The notes under the pieces: generated by a model | Told to the model about the DNA's origin: nothing | Databases searched by the model: none | Seen by the model: only the letters and a program-made list of their open reading frames with translations | Origin: Streptomyces cyaneus | GTDB taxonomy: Bacteria > Actinomycetota > Actinomycetes > Streptomycetales > Streptomycetaceae | Reading direction: 5' to 3' | NCBI RefSeq assembly: GCF_004028635.1 | Contig: NZ_RQJW01000011.1 | Coordinates: 248,001 to 312,000 of the forward strand | Length of the DNA stretch: 64,000 nucleotides | Position numbers and translations under genes: made by a program | In this document: piece after piece, positions 11,468-20,460 of the stretch | How positions within the stretch are numbered: the stretch's first letter is position 1 | Layout of the letters: each line of letters opens with the position of its first letter

Positions 11468-14400
11468 CTACTGCTGCGTCCAGCCGGGCGGTACGACGCC
11501 CTGCTGCGGCTGGCCCTGCTGCGGGTCCTGCGGCGGCGGCGCCTGCTGCTGCCAGCCCTGGCCCGGCGCGGGCTGCTGCGGGGCCTGTCCCCAGCCCTGA
11601 CCCGGCTGCGGGGCGCCGCCCTGCTGGGGGTAGGGCTGCTGGGGCTGCTGCTGCGGGTACTCCTGCTGGGGCGGGTACCCCTGCTGGGGCTGCTGCTGGT
11701 ACTGCATGTTCGGGTTGCCGAAGCCCTGCTGGGTACGCGCGATGTCCTCGGCGATGACGGAGGCGAGGTCGAAGTAGGCCTCACGGGTCTTCGGACGCAT
11801 CATGTCGAGGTCCACCTCGGCGCCCGCGGCGAGGTGCTCGTCGAAGGGGATCACGACGACACCGCGGCAACGGGTCTCGAAGTGCGCGACGATGTCCTCG
11901 ACCTTGATCATCTTGCCCGTCTCACGGACACCGGAGATCACGGTGATCGACCGCTGGACGAGGTCCGCGAACCCGTTCGCCGACAGCCAGTCGAGCGTCG
12001 TCGAGGCGCTGCTCGCACCGTCCACCGAGGGGGTCGAGATGATGATCAACTGGTGGGCGAGGTCCAGCACTCCGCGCATCGCGCTGTAGAGCAGACCGGT
12101 ACCCGAGTCCGTGAGGATGATCGGGTACTGCTTGCCGAGCACATCGAGCGCGCTGCGGTAGTCCTGGTCGTTGAAGGTGGTCGAGACCGCCGGGTCCACG
12201 TCGTTGGCGATGATCTCGAGACCCGAGGGCGCCTGTGAGGTGAAGCGGCGGATGTCCATGTAGCTGTTGAGCTGCGGGATCGCCTGCACCAGGTCGCGGA
12301 TGGTGGCGCCCGTCTCGCGCCGGACCCGTCGGCCGAGGGTGCCGGCGTCCGGGTTGGCGTCGATCGCCAGGATCTTGTCCTGCCGCTCGCTGGCGAGGGT
12401 CGCGCCGAGCGCCATCGTCGTCGTGGTCTTGCCGACGCCGCCCTTGAGGCTGATGACGGCGATCCGGTAGCAGGACATCACCGGCGTACGGATCAGACCC
12501 AGCTTCCGCTCCCGCTCCGCGGCCTCCTTCTTGGCGCCGAGCTTGAAGCGGGACGGGGCCTGGTTGTTCTTGCGCGCCTTGGGCTGGTTGCGCAGCAGAC
12601 GGTCGGAGGACAGCTCCACGGCGGCGTTGTAGCCGAGCGGAGTACCGGGCGCGGCCTGCTGCTGGGGAGCACCGGGCCCGGCCTGGGGGCCGGGCGGGGC
12701 GCTCCAGCCCTGGTTGCCCTGGGCGCCCTGGTTGCCGTAGGCGGTGGGCGGTACAGCGGGGTTGGGGTTCTGCTGGGGTGCCTGCTGCTGGGGCTGGGCC
12801 GGGGGCTGCTGCTGGGCGGGGGGCTGCTGCGGCTGAGCGGGCTGGGGGTAGCCGTAACCGCCCTGCTGGGGCGGGTAGCCGTAGCCGGGCTGTGCCGGGT
12901 GCTGGGGGTGCTGCGGCTGCGGGGGCTGCTGGGGGTAGCCGTAACCGTCCGCCTGGGGCTGGCCGGGATGCGGTTGCGCGGCCTGCGGGGGCTGCTGCGG
13001 GTAGCCGTAACCGGCGGCCTGGGGCTGTCCGGGGTGCGGTTGCGCGGCCTGCGGGGGCTGCTGCGGGTAGCCGTAACCGGCGGCCTGGGGCTGTCCGGGG
13101 TGCGGCTGTCCAGGATGCGGTTGTCCCGGCTGAGGCGCCTGCCGCGGGTCGACCGGGGCGGGCTGTCCGGCCTGCGCCGCCGGGTACTCGGGCTGCTGCT
13201 GAGCCGGGTAGCCGGCCTGCTGGGCCGGGCCGAACGCGCCCTGCGGCGGGGTCTGCTGCTGGGCGGGCGGCTGGGGGTAGCCGTATCCGCCGGCATGCGC
13301 GGCTGCGGCCTGTGCGGCTGCGGCTTGGGCAGCGGCAGCCTGGGCGGCGGCCGCGGCCTGCTGGTCCGGATGTCCTGCCTGCTGCGGCGCTCCCTGGGCG
13401 GGGTGCGCGGGCACGAAGCCCTGGGGCAGCGGGGGAAGCGGCTGCCCCGGCTGGGGCGGCACGGGGGTCTGGCCGGTGGGCTGGGCCTGCGGCTGCGCGG
13501 GGGCCTGTCCCGTCGCCTGCGGCTGCTGTCCCTGGGCCGGGGGCGTGGCTGCGGTCGGGTCCGTGGGAGCGGCGGGCGCCGGTGCGGTGGGTGCCTGCGC
13601 CGAAGCCTCCGGCTCTGCTTCCGCCGTCGCGGGCGCGGCCTCGGAGTCGGCCTGAGCGGGGGAGTCCGCGTCGGACTGGCCGTACGCCGACTCGTCGCCC
13701 TCCGCACCGGGAACGGAACCGGTGGAATCGCCCGACTCCGCCTCGTCGTTCCGCTCCTCCTCCGGCTCCACGTCGTCGTCACCGCCGCCGAACAGCAGCG
13801 CCGCCTCGGCGTCGGCAGCGGCGTGGTTGAGCTCGGGCTCCGGCTCCGCCACCGGCTGTGCGGGGGCGGGCTGTTCGGGTGCGGGCGCCGCCGGGACTCC
13901 GGCCGCCGGGGTGGCGGTCGGGGCGGGCCCGGCCTGGGCGTCCGTGTCGACCGGACGCAGCACGGGGAAGCCGGGTGCACCCGGCGGTTGGGCAGGTGCG
14001 GGCTGCTGGGGCGCGGCGGGCGGCTGGGCGGGCGCGGGCTGCTGAGGGGCGGCGGCGAAACCACCCGAGGTGTCCTGCTGGGGCACGCCGAAGCCGCCGG
14101 ACGTGTCCTGTCCCGGCTGGGGGACGCCGTAGCCACCCGACGTGTCCTGCCCCGGCTGGGGCGCACCGGCTCCCGTCTGCTGGGGATAGCCGTACCCGCC
14201 AGGCGCCTGCTGGGGATAGCCGTACCCACCCGGTGCCGCCGAGCCGTCGGCCGCGGGGGCACCCGGCGCGGACTGCTGCTGCGGAAAACCGTAACCACCC
14301 GTGGCGGGGCCCTGCTGGTGCGCGCTGGGCGTGCCTTGAGCCGGGGTGGCCTGCGCGGGCTGCGCGGGCTGGGCGGGATGCTGAGGCGCACCCTGGGCCG

Positions 14401-14677
14401 GCGGCTGCGCCGGTCCGGGAGCGGGCGGTGCGGGGACGCCGGGCGGGCCGGTGGGCGACCCGACGGGCGATCCCGTCGGCGGTGGTGGCGATGGCCGACC
14501 GGAGTCCTGCTGCCCACCGCCCGACTGTCCACCGGCCGAGGAACCGCTTTGCGTACTTTGGGCGTACCAGGCGGGAGGTGTGTAGACGATTTCGAACTCG
14601 CCGGTGAGATCCACCTCGTGATCGTCCCCGTCCGAGGAAGGGCTCCCGCCGTTGTACTCGGACCGATCCCTGTTCAC
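11468..14677 (-). CDS. EspI-like T7SS-associated MinD/ParA ATPase with long Pro/Gln-rich N-terminus
   Basis: The 1069-aa protein has a C-terminal MinD/ParA-type ATPase. The deviant Walker A is KGGVGKTTTT near residue 743, followed by ILAIDANPDAGTLG and the strand ILTDSGTGLL. Residues about 40-690 are a Pro/Gln/Ala-rich low-complexity region with tandem repeats built on GYGYPQQPP; another Gln/Pro tail ends the protein. The layout matches mycobacterial EspI and its Streptomyces counterpart beside the esx genes, thought to modulate T7SS activity. The GTG at 14677 is preceded by AGGAGG at ideal spacing; the longer frame to 14752 lacks a site. It is downstream of the eccE pair on the same strand. 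Confidence 0.85.
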   Translation of the reverse strand: MNRDRSEYNGGSPSSDGDDHEVDLTGEFEIVYTPPAWYAQSTQSGSSAGGQSGGGQQDSGRPSPPPPTGSPVGSPTGPPGVPAPPAPGPAQPPAQGAPQHPAQPAQPAQATPAQGTPSAHQQGPATGGYGFPQQQSAPGAPAADGSAAPGGYGYPQQAPGGYGYPQQTGAGAPQPGQDTSGGYGVPQPGQDTSGGFGVPQQDTSGGFAAAPQQPAPAQPPAAPQQPAPAQPPGAPGFPVLRPVDTDAQAGPAPTATPAAGVPAAPAPEQPAPAQPVAEPEPELNHAAADAEAALLFGGGDDDVEPEEERNDEAESGDSTGSVPGAEGDESAYGQSDADSPAQADSEAAPATAEAEPEASAQAPTAPAPAAPTDPTAATPPAQGQQPQATGQAPAQPQAQPTGQTPVPPQPGQPLPPLPQGFVPAHPAQGAPQQAGHPDQQAAAAAQAAAAQAAAAQAAAAHAGGYGYPQPPAQQQTPPQGAFGPAQQAGYPAQQQPEYPAAQAGQPAPVDPRQAPQPGQPHPGQPHPGQPQAAGYGYPQQPPQAAQPHPGQPQAAGYGYPQQPPQAAQPHPGQPQADGYGYPQQPPQPQHPQHPAQPGYGYPPQQGGYGYPQPAQPQQPPAQQQPPAQPQQQAPQQNPNPAVPPTAYGNQGAQGNQGWSAPPGPQAGPGAPQQQAAPGTPLGYNAAVELSSDRLLRNQPKARKNNQAPSRFKLGAKKEAAERERKLGLIRTPVMSCYRIAVISLKGGVGKTTTTMALGATLASERQDKILAIDANPDAGTLGRRVRRETGATIRDLVQAIPQLNSYMDIRRFTSQAPSGLEIIANDVDPAVSTTFNDQDYRSALDVLGKQYPIILTDSGTGLLYSAMRGVLDLAHQLIIISTPSVDGASSASTTLDWLSANGFADLVQRSITVISGVRETGKMIKVEDIVAHFETRCRGVVVIPFDEHLAAGAEVDLDMMRPKTREAYFDLASVIAEDIARTQQGFGNPNMQYQQQPQQGYPPQQEYPQQQPQQPYPQQGGAPQPGQGWGQAPQQPAPGQGWQQQAPPPQDPQQGQPQQGVVPPGWTQQ

Positions 14678-14981
14678 TGCTTGCCTCCTGGTCAGCCACT
14701 GCTGCTGAGCTGGTCGTCGTCGCGGCCGGGCGGACCGAGTGGCTAGTCCCACGCGACTGCGATCGTCACCGCACCACCAGAAGCCTAATCACTCGCATGG
14801 CGGGACGGAAAAGCCCCCATGGGCGCGGACGCTATAGCCCCGGGTACATGGACGGAAGGGCCGCATGGGCGCGGACGGAAGGCCCCGTGGTCGGGGCCCC
14901 GCAACGCCCCGCGGCCGAGGCGTCCCAACGCCCCTTGACCGAGGCGGCCGTTCGCGCCCCTCTCCCGGAGACGACGACGTG
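14678..14981. other. Intergenic, 304 bp, no gene seen
   Basis: This stretch separates the espI-like gene from the upstream reverse pair. It contains a short perfect hairpin (GGCCCCG / CGGGGCC, 14881-14898), two copies of a CATGGGCGCGGACG-like unit and two CAACGCCCC-type repeats. It may hold the terminator of the eccE pair and the promoter of the espI-like gene. No coding signal was convincing. Confidence 0.5.
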
Positions 14982-15824
14982 TCAGTCCATACGACGGGCC
15001 ACGCCGAGCAGGCCCGTCTCCGCATCGGTGGGATCGGTCATGACGAACTTCTGATGCTTGCGAGTGCACCACAGGGCGACGCCGTCGTGAAGGGTCGGCA
15101 GGTGCTGAAGTTGCTCCTCCGGGATCCCCAACGTGTCACGTACGGCCTCGGTCTCGTACGGCGAGATGCGCTGAATCCCCACCAGATGGGCCTGAGCCAG
15201 CCAGCGCGGCGCATGCTCGCTGACGAACGGCAGCACGGTCACCACGGCCTGCCACGGCACGGATGTCACCCGCCCGCGCGGCGGGCGGATGCCACAGTCC
15301 CGGAACAGCACCACCGGACTGGACACGGAGGGCCCCTGCGCGGGAACCCGCCCCACCGGATAAACCGTCATGCACTGCTGGCCGCCGCCGGCCGCCTGGG
15401 CCAACTGCTGCCACGCCTGCGGACGTCCGGTCTCGACGCCCACGCGCGCGCCCGTCGCGGCGGCGCGCAACGCCAGCACCTGGGCGAGCCACAGGCCACC
15501 CACGAGCACGACGTCGAAGGCGGTCGGACGGGACAGACCGAGCACGGCCGGCTGCTGTTCGGGGTCGGTGCCGATGAGTACGCCGTCGTCGCCGATCGGC
15601 ATGCTGATCGCCGCGAGCTCGTCGGCGGTCACGACATGGCGGTTGCGGCGCGGGCCGCGCAGCCCGAACCCCGGGCTGAAGATGCGGCGTTGCTGCTGCG
15701 GAGCCTCCGGCTGCCGGATGATCGGGATCATGCCGGTGTCGGTGGGGGAGGCCACATGTGCCGGTGTGCGCCCGGGGGCCCGGCCCTGCTGCCCCGGGGG
15801 CATGGTCGAGGCGGGGTGAGACAT
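14982..15824 (-). CDS. Conserved T7SS-locus hypothetical protein
   Basis: This 280-aa protein has no recognised catalytic motif and no signal peptide. A Pro/Gln-rich N-terminus (1-50) leads into a compact mixed alpha/beta domain with FDVVLVGGLWLAQVLALRAA near 110 and VVLFRDCGIRP, reminiscent of a nucleotide-binding-like fold without a P-loop. The start ATG overlaps the eccE stop by one base (TGATG), so the two are translationally coupled and probably work together. Homologous genes occupy this position in Streptomyces T7SS loci. The function is unknown; a cytosolic or membrane-associated accessory role is inferred from context. Confidence 0.7.
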   Translation of the reverse strand: MSHPASTMPPGQQGRAPGRTPAHVASPTDTGMIPIIRQPEAPQQQRRIFSPGFGLRGPRRNRHVVTADELAAISMPIGDDGVLIGTDPEQQPAVLGLSRPTAFDVVLVGGLWLAQVLALRAAATGARVGVETGRPQAWQQLAQAAGGGQQCMTVYPVGRVPAQGPSVSSPVVLFRDCGIRPPRGRVTSVPWQAVVTVLPFVSEHAPRWLAQAHLVGIQRISPYETEAVRDTLGIPEEQLQHLPTLHDGVALWCTRKHQKFVMTDPTDAETGLLGVARRMD

Positions 15825-17146
15825 CAGTACGTACCTCCGAGCGGCAGAGTGGCGAGAGCTCCGGGGACCTGCTCGCGGTCGAGACGGACCAGGCCGACCT
15901 TCGCGGCACCGGCGGCCCGCTCCAACTCACGCCCCACCTGGCCGAGTTCACTGTCACCGCGGGCGGTGACACGGACGTGCCCGGTGAGGGCGACACCGCG
16001 GTTGCCGGCCTTGCTCAGGGTCATGCTGAACGTCGTGGCGAGCACCGGCAACGAGGTGAGTCGCGTCACCAGTTCGGGCAGCGCCACACCGCCGTTCCCC
16101 AGCTGCGGCCAGCGGGAGACCCAGTACGTCGTGTGGTACCGGTCGTCGACCCGCCAGGTCCGTACCGACTCGACCGTACGGCGCTGGGGCGTTCGTCCGT
16201 CCTGCGCGTGCTGCGCGTTGGCGCGCGGGTTCAGGCAGCTGGACGTCGCCAGCGCCTGCACCAGCTCGGTCTCGTCCAGGATGGTCGCCTTGAAGCCGGC
16301 CCCGGCCAGTCGGCTCGCCAACTGGTCGGCCACCCGCAGCAGTGCGCGCTGCGCGCCGGGAACGCCGTCCCCGCGGGCCTGAACCGCCTCCGGGCACAGC
16401 TCCGGGTCGAGCTTGAGGGCGACCCAGGTGAGCCGGAGCGCGGGCGAACCGGCCTGCGCCTGCAGGGGGCCGTACGACCGCGCGGCCAGCGACTGCTGCG
16501 GCAGATGCGGCGCCGGCGCCGGCTGGGTGTGCTGCACGACCTGCACGGAGGCGAGACGGATGCCGTCGACCTCGAGGGCGTCCTGGATCAGCCGCAGCGG
16601 CAGCTGCCGATCGTCGGCGCCGGGGCGCAACGGCTGGTCTCCCGGCTGCACGAACAGCACGGCGGTCAGGAAGGATCCGTCACCGATCATGCCGATCGAG
16701 CGGTCGTCACGGGAGACGAAGGAGTACGTCCGCAGGGCCGGATCGCACTCCACGACCGCTGCCAGCATCGCGTCCGTCCCGGGCGGCACGGGCTGCTTGG
16801 CGTCACGTCGGCGCTGCCGCAGCGCGCGCGTCGTCTCGTACCACTCGGGCAGCGGACGGCGACCCCGGCGCAGAACCGCCAGGAGCAGCAGCAGTGCCGC
16901 GACGACACCGGCCGGGACCAGCAGCCAGGACTGGTCGGCGGCCCAGGCGGCCAGCATGACCGCCGCCGCGAGCTCCACCAGGATGAGCTGCTGCAGCCGC
17001 ACCGGGCCCAGACCGCCGGGGCGCGGCAGCGTGCGCGGCGACGCGGCGGCGGGGGCGGCAGGAGCGGCCGACGCACGTCTGCCGCCCGGACCCCCCTGTT
17101 GCTGCTGTGCGCGGCGTCCGCGCCGAGTGCTCGTAGCGCTGGTCAT
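15824..17146 (-). CDS. eccE: T7SS membrane protein EccE
   Basis: The 440-aa protein has an Ala/Gln-rich basic N-terminus and two adjacent membrane segments (about 45-85: LILVELAAAVMLAAW and a following LLVPAGVVAALLLLLAVL). A large soluble domain follows, with PLRLIQDALEVDGI and RYHTTYWVSRWP, as in EccE. EccE is a peripheral membrane subunit of the ESX translocon. The ATG at 17146 is chosen because the hydrophilic leader then matches the family; an ATG at 17158 is an alternative. The longer frame to 17614 is unsupported. It is divergent from eccB. Confidence 0.85.
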   Translation of the reverse strand: MTSATSTRRGRRAQQQQGGPGGRRASAAPAAPAAASPRTLPRPGGLGPVRLQQLILVELAAAVMLAAWAADQSWLLVPAGVVAALLLLLAVLRRGRRPLPEWYETTRALRQRRRDAKQPVPPGTDAMLAAVVECDPALRTYSFVSRDDRSIGMIGDGSFLTAVLFVQPGDQPLRPGADDRQLPLRLIQDALEVDGIRLASVQVVQHTQPAPAPHLPQQSLAARSYGPLQAQAGSPALRLTWVALKLDPELCPEAVQARGDGVPGAQRALLRVADQLASRLAGAGFKATILDETELVQALATSSCLNPRANAQHAQDGRTPQRRTVESVRTWRVDDRYHTTYWVSRWPQLGNGGVALPELVTRLTSLPVLATTFSMTLSKAGNRGVALTGHVRVTARGDSELGQVGRELERAAGAAKVGLVRLDREQVPGALATLPLGGTY

Positions 17147-17647
17147 CCCCCGGGACATCCCTTTCGCGAAGTAGTGGCCGTTGGCCGGGTGGGATCCTCT
17201 GTCGAGAGGTCCGAGTTCCCGTCGACGGGCCAGGGGCACCGATGGCCCACAACATCCATGCGGGTGGCTCACGGTACCCGCTGCGGAACACCAGGCGACA
17301 CAGGGGACACCCAAAACCCAGGTGGTCAGCCTGTCATGGACCGGCCCCGCATGGTGGAGCGCTGTCGTGAAGCTCTGTGAAGATGCGGGGTCGGCCGCAC
17401 ACCTGATGGATCGTCGCCGCGTGGCGCAGGGCATAGTAGGTGCCTGCGCGGCCGAGTCGGCCTGTCGAGCGCGGTCGAAGCATCGCGATCGCGGTCGAAA
17501 CACCACGACCGTGATCGACGTGATCGAAGCGTCACGACCGCGATCGAGCAGTACGGACGCGGCAGACAAGACAGACGCGGCAAACACGGCAGACACGGCC
17601 GGAACATCGCACACGATCGAGCATCACAAACGGGAGAAACGGGGACC
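17147..17647. promoter_or_regulatory. Divergent eccE/eccB control region with repeated CGACCGCGATCG motif
   Basis: These 501 non-coding bases lie between divergent T7SS genes. CGATCGCGGTCG (17486-17497) has its exact inverted copy CGACCGCGATCG at 17535-17546 and a one-mismatch copy at 17506-17517, 29 bp from the latter. Further GCGGTCGAA repeats occur at 17471 and 17491. A run of GGCAGACA/GGCAAACA-type units follows to about 17600. The palindromic clusters suggest an operator or replication/condensation-type binding sites; the protein is unknown. Confidence 0.5.
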
Positions 17648-19255
17648 ATGGCAAAGCGTCGGGATGAGCTGGCCGCCTACACGTTCGCTCGCAAGCGCAC
17701 CGTCGCGGCGTTCCTGGCGCCGTCGCCGGGCGGCTCCGAGGAAGGCGCTCCGCGTCCCATTCGTACGGTGATGCCCAGCCTCGGCGTGGGCCTGGTGCTG
17801 GTGATCGGCTTCATCGCCTGGGGCGTGATCAAGCCCACGGCACCCAAGGGATGGGACACGCCGGGCGAGTACATCATCGTCGACAGCGACTCCACGACGC
17901 GGTACGTGGTCCTCGACCCGAACCCGAAGGACAGCAAGGTGGAGAAGGTCCTCCACCCGGTCCTCAACTACGCCTCCGCGAAGCTCCTGCTCGACAAGGG
18001 CAAGGGCACCGTCCTCGAGGTCCCCGGCAAGGAGATCGACAAGAGCGGCATCCGGCACGGTGCGACGATCGGCATTCCCTACGCCCCCGACCGGCTGCCC
18101 TCCAAGGAGGACGCGGAGACGGCGAAGACCTGGGCGGTGTGCGAGCGTCCGACCCCGGGATCGGCAACCGCAGCCATCGACCGAGCCGTCTTCGTCCTCG
18201 ACAAGGACGACGCCAAGTCGCTGGCCAACGCGGGGAAGGTCGACCCCAGCGAGGTTCTCTACGTCGTCGACCGCCAGACCGGACGGCAATTCCTGGTCGA
18301 CAGCAAGGGCAACCTCTTCATGCTGGGCGACACGGCGGGTCTCGACAAAGCCACCATGGAGCTGCTGCGCGCCGCCGTCGTCGGCCGGGATGCCGAGCCG
18401 CAACCGGTGAGCCGTGAGTGGCTGCACACCTTCAACGAAGGCGGCGTCATCACCTTCCCCACGGTCCCGAACGTCGGCGAGGCCACCTCGGTCCAGGGAC
18501 TTCCCCCCGAGGCGAGCACGGTGGGCCGAGTGCTCAAGGCGCGGGACGCGCAGGGCGAGAAGTACTACGTCGTCCTCAAGGACGAGATCGCTGCCATCAC
18601 GCCCTTCGTCGCGGCCCTGCTCAAGGCATCGCCCGCCGCCCAGACGGCGTACGGGTCGGACGCGATCGACGACATCAAGGTCGCCCCCCAGGACATCATC
18701 ACGGCCAACAACGGCCCGGCGAACCGCTTCTACCAGAACAAGGGCTGGCCCCAGACCGTCCCGCAGCAGGCCAACCCCGCGACCACGGCGAACGGCGAGC
18801 CCCGTAACACCTCGTGCAGCGTCTACGACGGCACCATCGGCGAGGGCAACAAGCCGCAGCTCGCTGCCTGGGCCGGGACGGCGTACCCGAAGAGGGTCAT
18901 CGCCGACTCGCTCAGCGCCTACGTCTCATCCGGCTCGGGCCTCCTCTTCACTGAGGTCATGGGTGCGGCAGGGGGCGGCGGTGCGCAGTACCTGCTGACG
19001 GACACGGGCCTGCGGTACTCGCTGCCGAAGGGCAACGACAGTGCGGCGAAGGGAAGCGGCAGCGACTCGGCATCGGGCGCTTCGGACGCTTCGGGTTCTT
19101 CGAGCGGTGACGCGAGCGAGACGGACAAGGCACGTACGCGGCTGGGTTACGAGGACGCCTCCCAGCCCTTGTTCGTGCCGCAGACATGGGCGACGTTCAT
19201 CCCGAAGGGGCCCATGCTGGACACCGGCAGCGCCGCGCAGGAGCAGAGTCAGTAG
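17648..19255 (+). CDS. eccB: T7SS core membrane protein EccB
   Basis: The 535-aa EccB is a single-pass core subunit of the ESX membrane complex. The N-terminal RRDELAAYTFARKRTVAAFL is the family signature. A membrane segment lies at about 40-62 (VGLVLVIGFIAWGVI), followed by a large extracytoplasmic R-domain region containing VLYVVDRQTGRQFLVDSKG and a Cys pair (residues about 165 and 395). The C-terminus has a Ser/Gly/Asp-rich loop (455-490) before LGYEDASQPLFVP. The ATG at 17648 has ACGGGAGAAACGGGG upstream. It is the first gene of the forward T7SS arm. Confidence 0.93.
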   Translation: MAKRRDELAAYTFARKRTVAAFLAPSPGGSEEGAPRPIRTVMPSLGVGLVLVIGFIAWGVIKPTAPKGWDTPGEYIIVDSDSTTRYVVLDPNPKDSKVEKVLHPVLNYASAKLLLDKGKGTVLEVPGKEIDKSGIRHGATIGIPYAPDRLPSKEDAETAKTWAVCERPTPGSATAAIDRAVFVLDKDDAKSLANAGKVDPSEVLYVVDRQTGRQFLVDSKGNLFMLGDTAGLDKATMELLRAAVVGRDAEPQPVSREWLHTFNEGGVITFPTVPNVGEATSVQGLPPEASTVGRVLKARDAQGEKYYVVLKDEIAAITPFVAALLKASPAAQTAYGSDAIDDIKVAPQDIITANNGPANRFYQNKGWPQTVPQQANPATTANGEPRNTSCSVYDGTIGEGNKPQLAAWAGTAYPKRVIADSLSAYVSSGSGLLFTEVMGAAGGGGAQYLLTDTGLRYSLPKGNDSAAKGSGSDSASGASDASGSSSGDASETDKARTRLGYEDASQPLFVPQTWATFIPKGPMLDTGSAAQEQSQ

Positions 19256-19266
19256 ACCGCCAACGG

Positions 19267-19302
19267 GCGTACCAGCAGGCGTACCAACAGGCTTGCCAGC
19301 AG
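19267..19302 (+). repeat. 12-bp tandem repeat after eccB
   Basis: Three adjacent 12-bp units (GCGTACCAGCAG, GCGTACCAACAG, GCTTGCCAGCAG) lie directly after the eccB stop, with a partial fourth. They are outside any convincing gene. Confidence 0.7.
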
Positions 19303-19319
19303 GCGCACTTGGCAGTAAG

Positions 19320-19363
19320 ACGGCTCACGGGTCACAAGATGATCGCTCAAGTGTGTGAGCCGT
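19320..19363 (+). terminator. Inverted repeat between eccB and the esx genes
   Basis: ACGGCTCAC (19320-19328) pairs with GTGAGCCGT (19355-19363) across a 26-base loop. It lies 64 bases after eccB and 134 bases before the first WXG100 gene. It could be a weak terminator or an operator for the esx genes. Confidence 0.4.
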
Positions 19364-19496
19364 GTAACTGATTGGCCGTGCCTGTGGCTGTGCGGCAGGC
19401 TGACGATAGAGTGTTTGCAGCGCTCAACGGTGCGAAGCTTCTCCGGGCACCAGTGCAGGTTTCCCGGATCAACGACGACATGGGGGAAGGTTCATC

Positions 19497-19808
19497 ATGG
19501 CCGGGCAGTTCCGGGTAACAGAGGACGAACTCACCAAGCTCTCCGGTGACATCAACACCGCCAACGGTCAGCTGCAGGGCGAGATCCGCCGCCTCAACGG
19601 AGTGATCGACCAGATCGCCGGCGGCTGGAAGGGCCAGGCGGCCCAGTCCTACCGCCAGCTGCAGGACCGCTGGAACGCGGACGCGAAGAGGATGAGCGAC
19701 ATCCTCAACGACATCAAGGAAGCCGTGGACTCCACGCGGAGCAACTACTCCGCGTCGGAAGAGCAGCAGAACTCGGAGATCAGCAAGATCATGTCGGACT
19801 TCGGCTGA
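19497..19808 (+). CDS. WXG100 secretion substrate (EsxA/EsxB type), first of pair
   Basis: The 103-aa helical-hairpin protein has the turn motif GGWKGQAAQSY (WxG at residues 43-45) and the C-terminal export motif YSASE (YxxxD/E). It lacks a signal peptide and would be exported by the ESX translocon as a heterodimer with the next gene product. GGGGGAAGG lies upstream of the ATG. A 100-base gap separates the two WXG100 genes. Which of the two corresponds to S. coelicolor EsxA or EsxB is not decided here. Confidence 0.93.
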   Translation: MAGQFRVTEDELTKLSGDINTANGQLQGEIRRLNGVIDQIAGGWKGQAAQSYRQLQDRWNADAKRMSDILNDIKEAVDSTRSNYSASEEQQNSEISKIMSDFG

Positions 19809-19908
19809 TCGAGCAGTTCGGTCTGAAGTACTTCACTTTCTCCCGAAGCTCTTCAGTTCCTCCCAGCTTCCACAGACTTCCTTCGAATCTTCCTGAAAGG
19901 GAACGACG

Positions 19909-20193
19909 ATGTCGATCCTCGTCAATTACGCAACCATCACCAACGCCTCCACGGACGTGAAGTCCACCGCCGGCCGCATCAAGCAGCAGCTCGACGACCT
20001 CGAGGCCGCGGTCAAGCGTGTCGCCAACACCTGGGAAGGTGAGGCGCAGGAGGGCTACCAGCGCAAGCAGCGCGAGTGGGATCAGACCGCTGCCGACCTG
20101 CACGCGACGCTGCTGAAGATCTCCACGGCGCTGCAGAGCGCGGCCGAGAACTACCAGGCCACCGAGAAGAGCAACGCCAACACTTGGAACTGA
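19909..20193 (+). CDS. WXG100 secretion substrate (EsxA/EsxB type), second of pair
   Basis: The 94-aa WXG100 protein has NTWEGEAQEGY (WxG at residues 42-44) in the hairpin turn and YQATE as the YxxxE secretion signal near the C-terminus. GAAAGGGAACG precedes the ATG. It is expected to pair with the preceding protein and to be the hallmark substrate of the system. A strong hairpin follows, so the two small genes form their own transcription unit, consistent with high esx expression. Confidence 0.93.
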   Translation: MSILVNYATITNASTDVKSTAGRIKQQLDDLEAAVKRVANTWEGEAQEGYQRKQREWDQTAADLHATLLKISTALQSAAENYQATEKSNANTWN

Positions 20194-20230
20194 GCTCGTC
20201 GGCGGCCCCAGGGGCATGAGATGAAGAGAA

Positions 20231-20266
20231 TCGGCCCAGCCGACGCCCCGGCGTCGACTGGGCCGA
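20231..20266 (+). terminator. Hairpin after the WXG100 pair
   Basis: A 17-bp stem with one mismatch (20231-20247 with 20250-20266) and a 2-base loop begins 38 bases after the second WXG100 stop. Its presence inside the longest possible mycP frame is the reason for rejecting the upstream mycP start. Confidence 0.75.
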
Positions 20267-20354
20267 CCTCTGCTTCGGGGTCGTGCACGACTTCTGCGGG
20301 ATCGTGGGCAGCGTCTATGGGGCTACCTGCAGCAAATCCCGCAAATCTTCACAC

Positions 20355-20375
20355 GTATCGCTACATCAGCGATAC
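20355..20375 (+). promoter_or_regulatory. Palindrome and triplicated ACATCCG unit upstream of mycP
   Basis: GTATCGCT (20355-20362) and AGCGATAC (20368-20375) form a perfect 8-bp inverted repeat with a 5-base spacer, followed at 20390-20410 by three copies of ACATCCG. It lies about 90 bases before the mycP start, so it is a candidate operator. Confidence 0.4.
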
Positions 20376-20460
20376 CGGCGACATCCGCTACATCCGCTAC
20401 ATCCGTCACACACACATGACCCAGCTTCGAGAGAAGCAAGGAAGCCCTGGGGGCCTGAAC

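Noticed and set aside
12899..14746. 615-codon forward frame opposite the EspI-like gene
   Set aside because: It mirrors the Pro/Gln repeat region; Leu/Arg/Gly-only composition and no start signals.
14865..17380. Two long forward frames opposite eccE and its partner
   Set aside because: They are antisense shadows of genes with clear family motifs; no protein-like domains.
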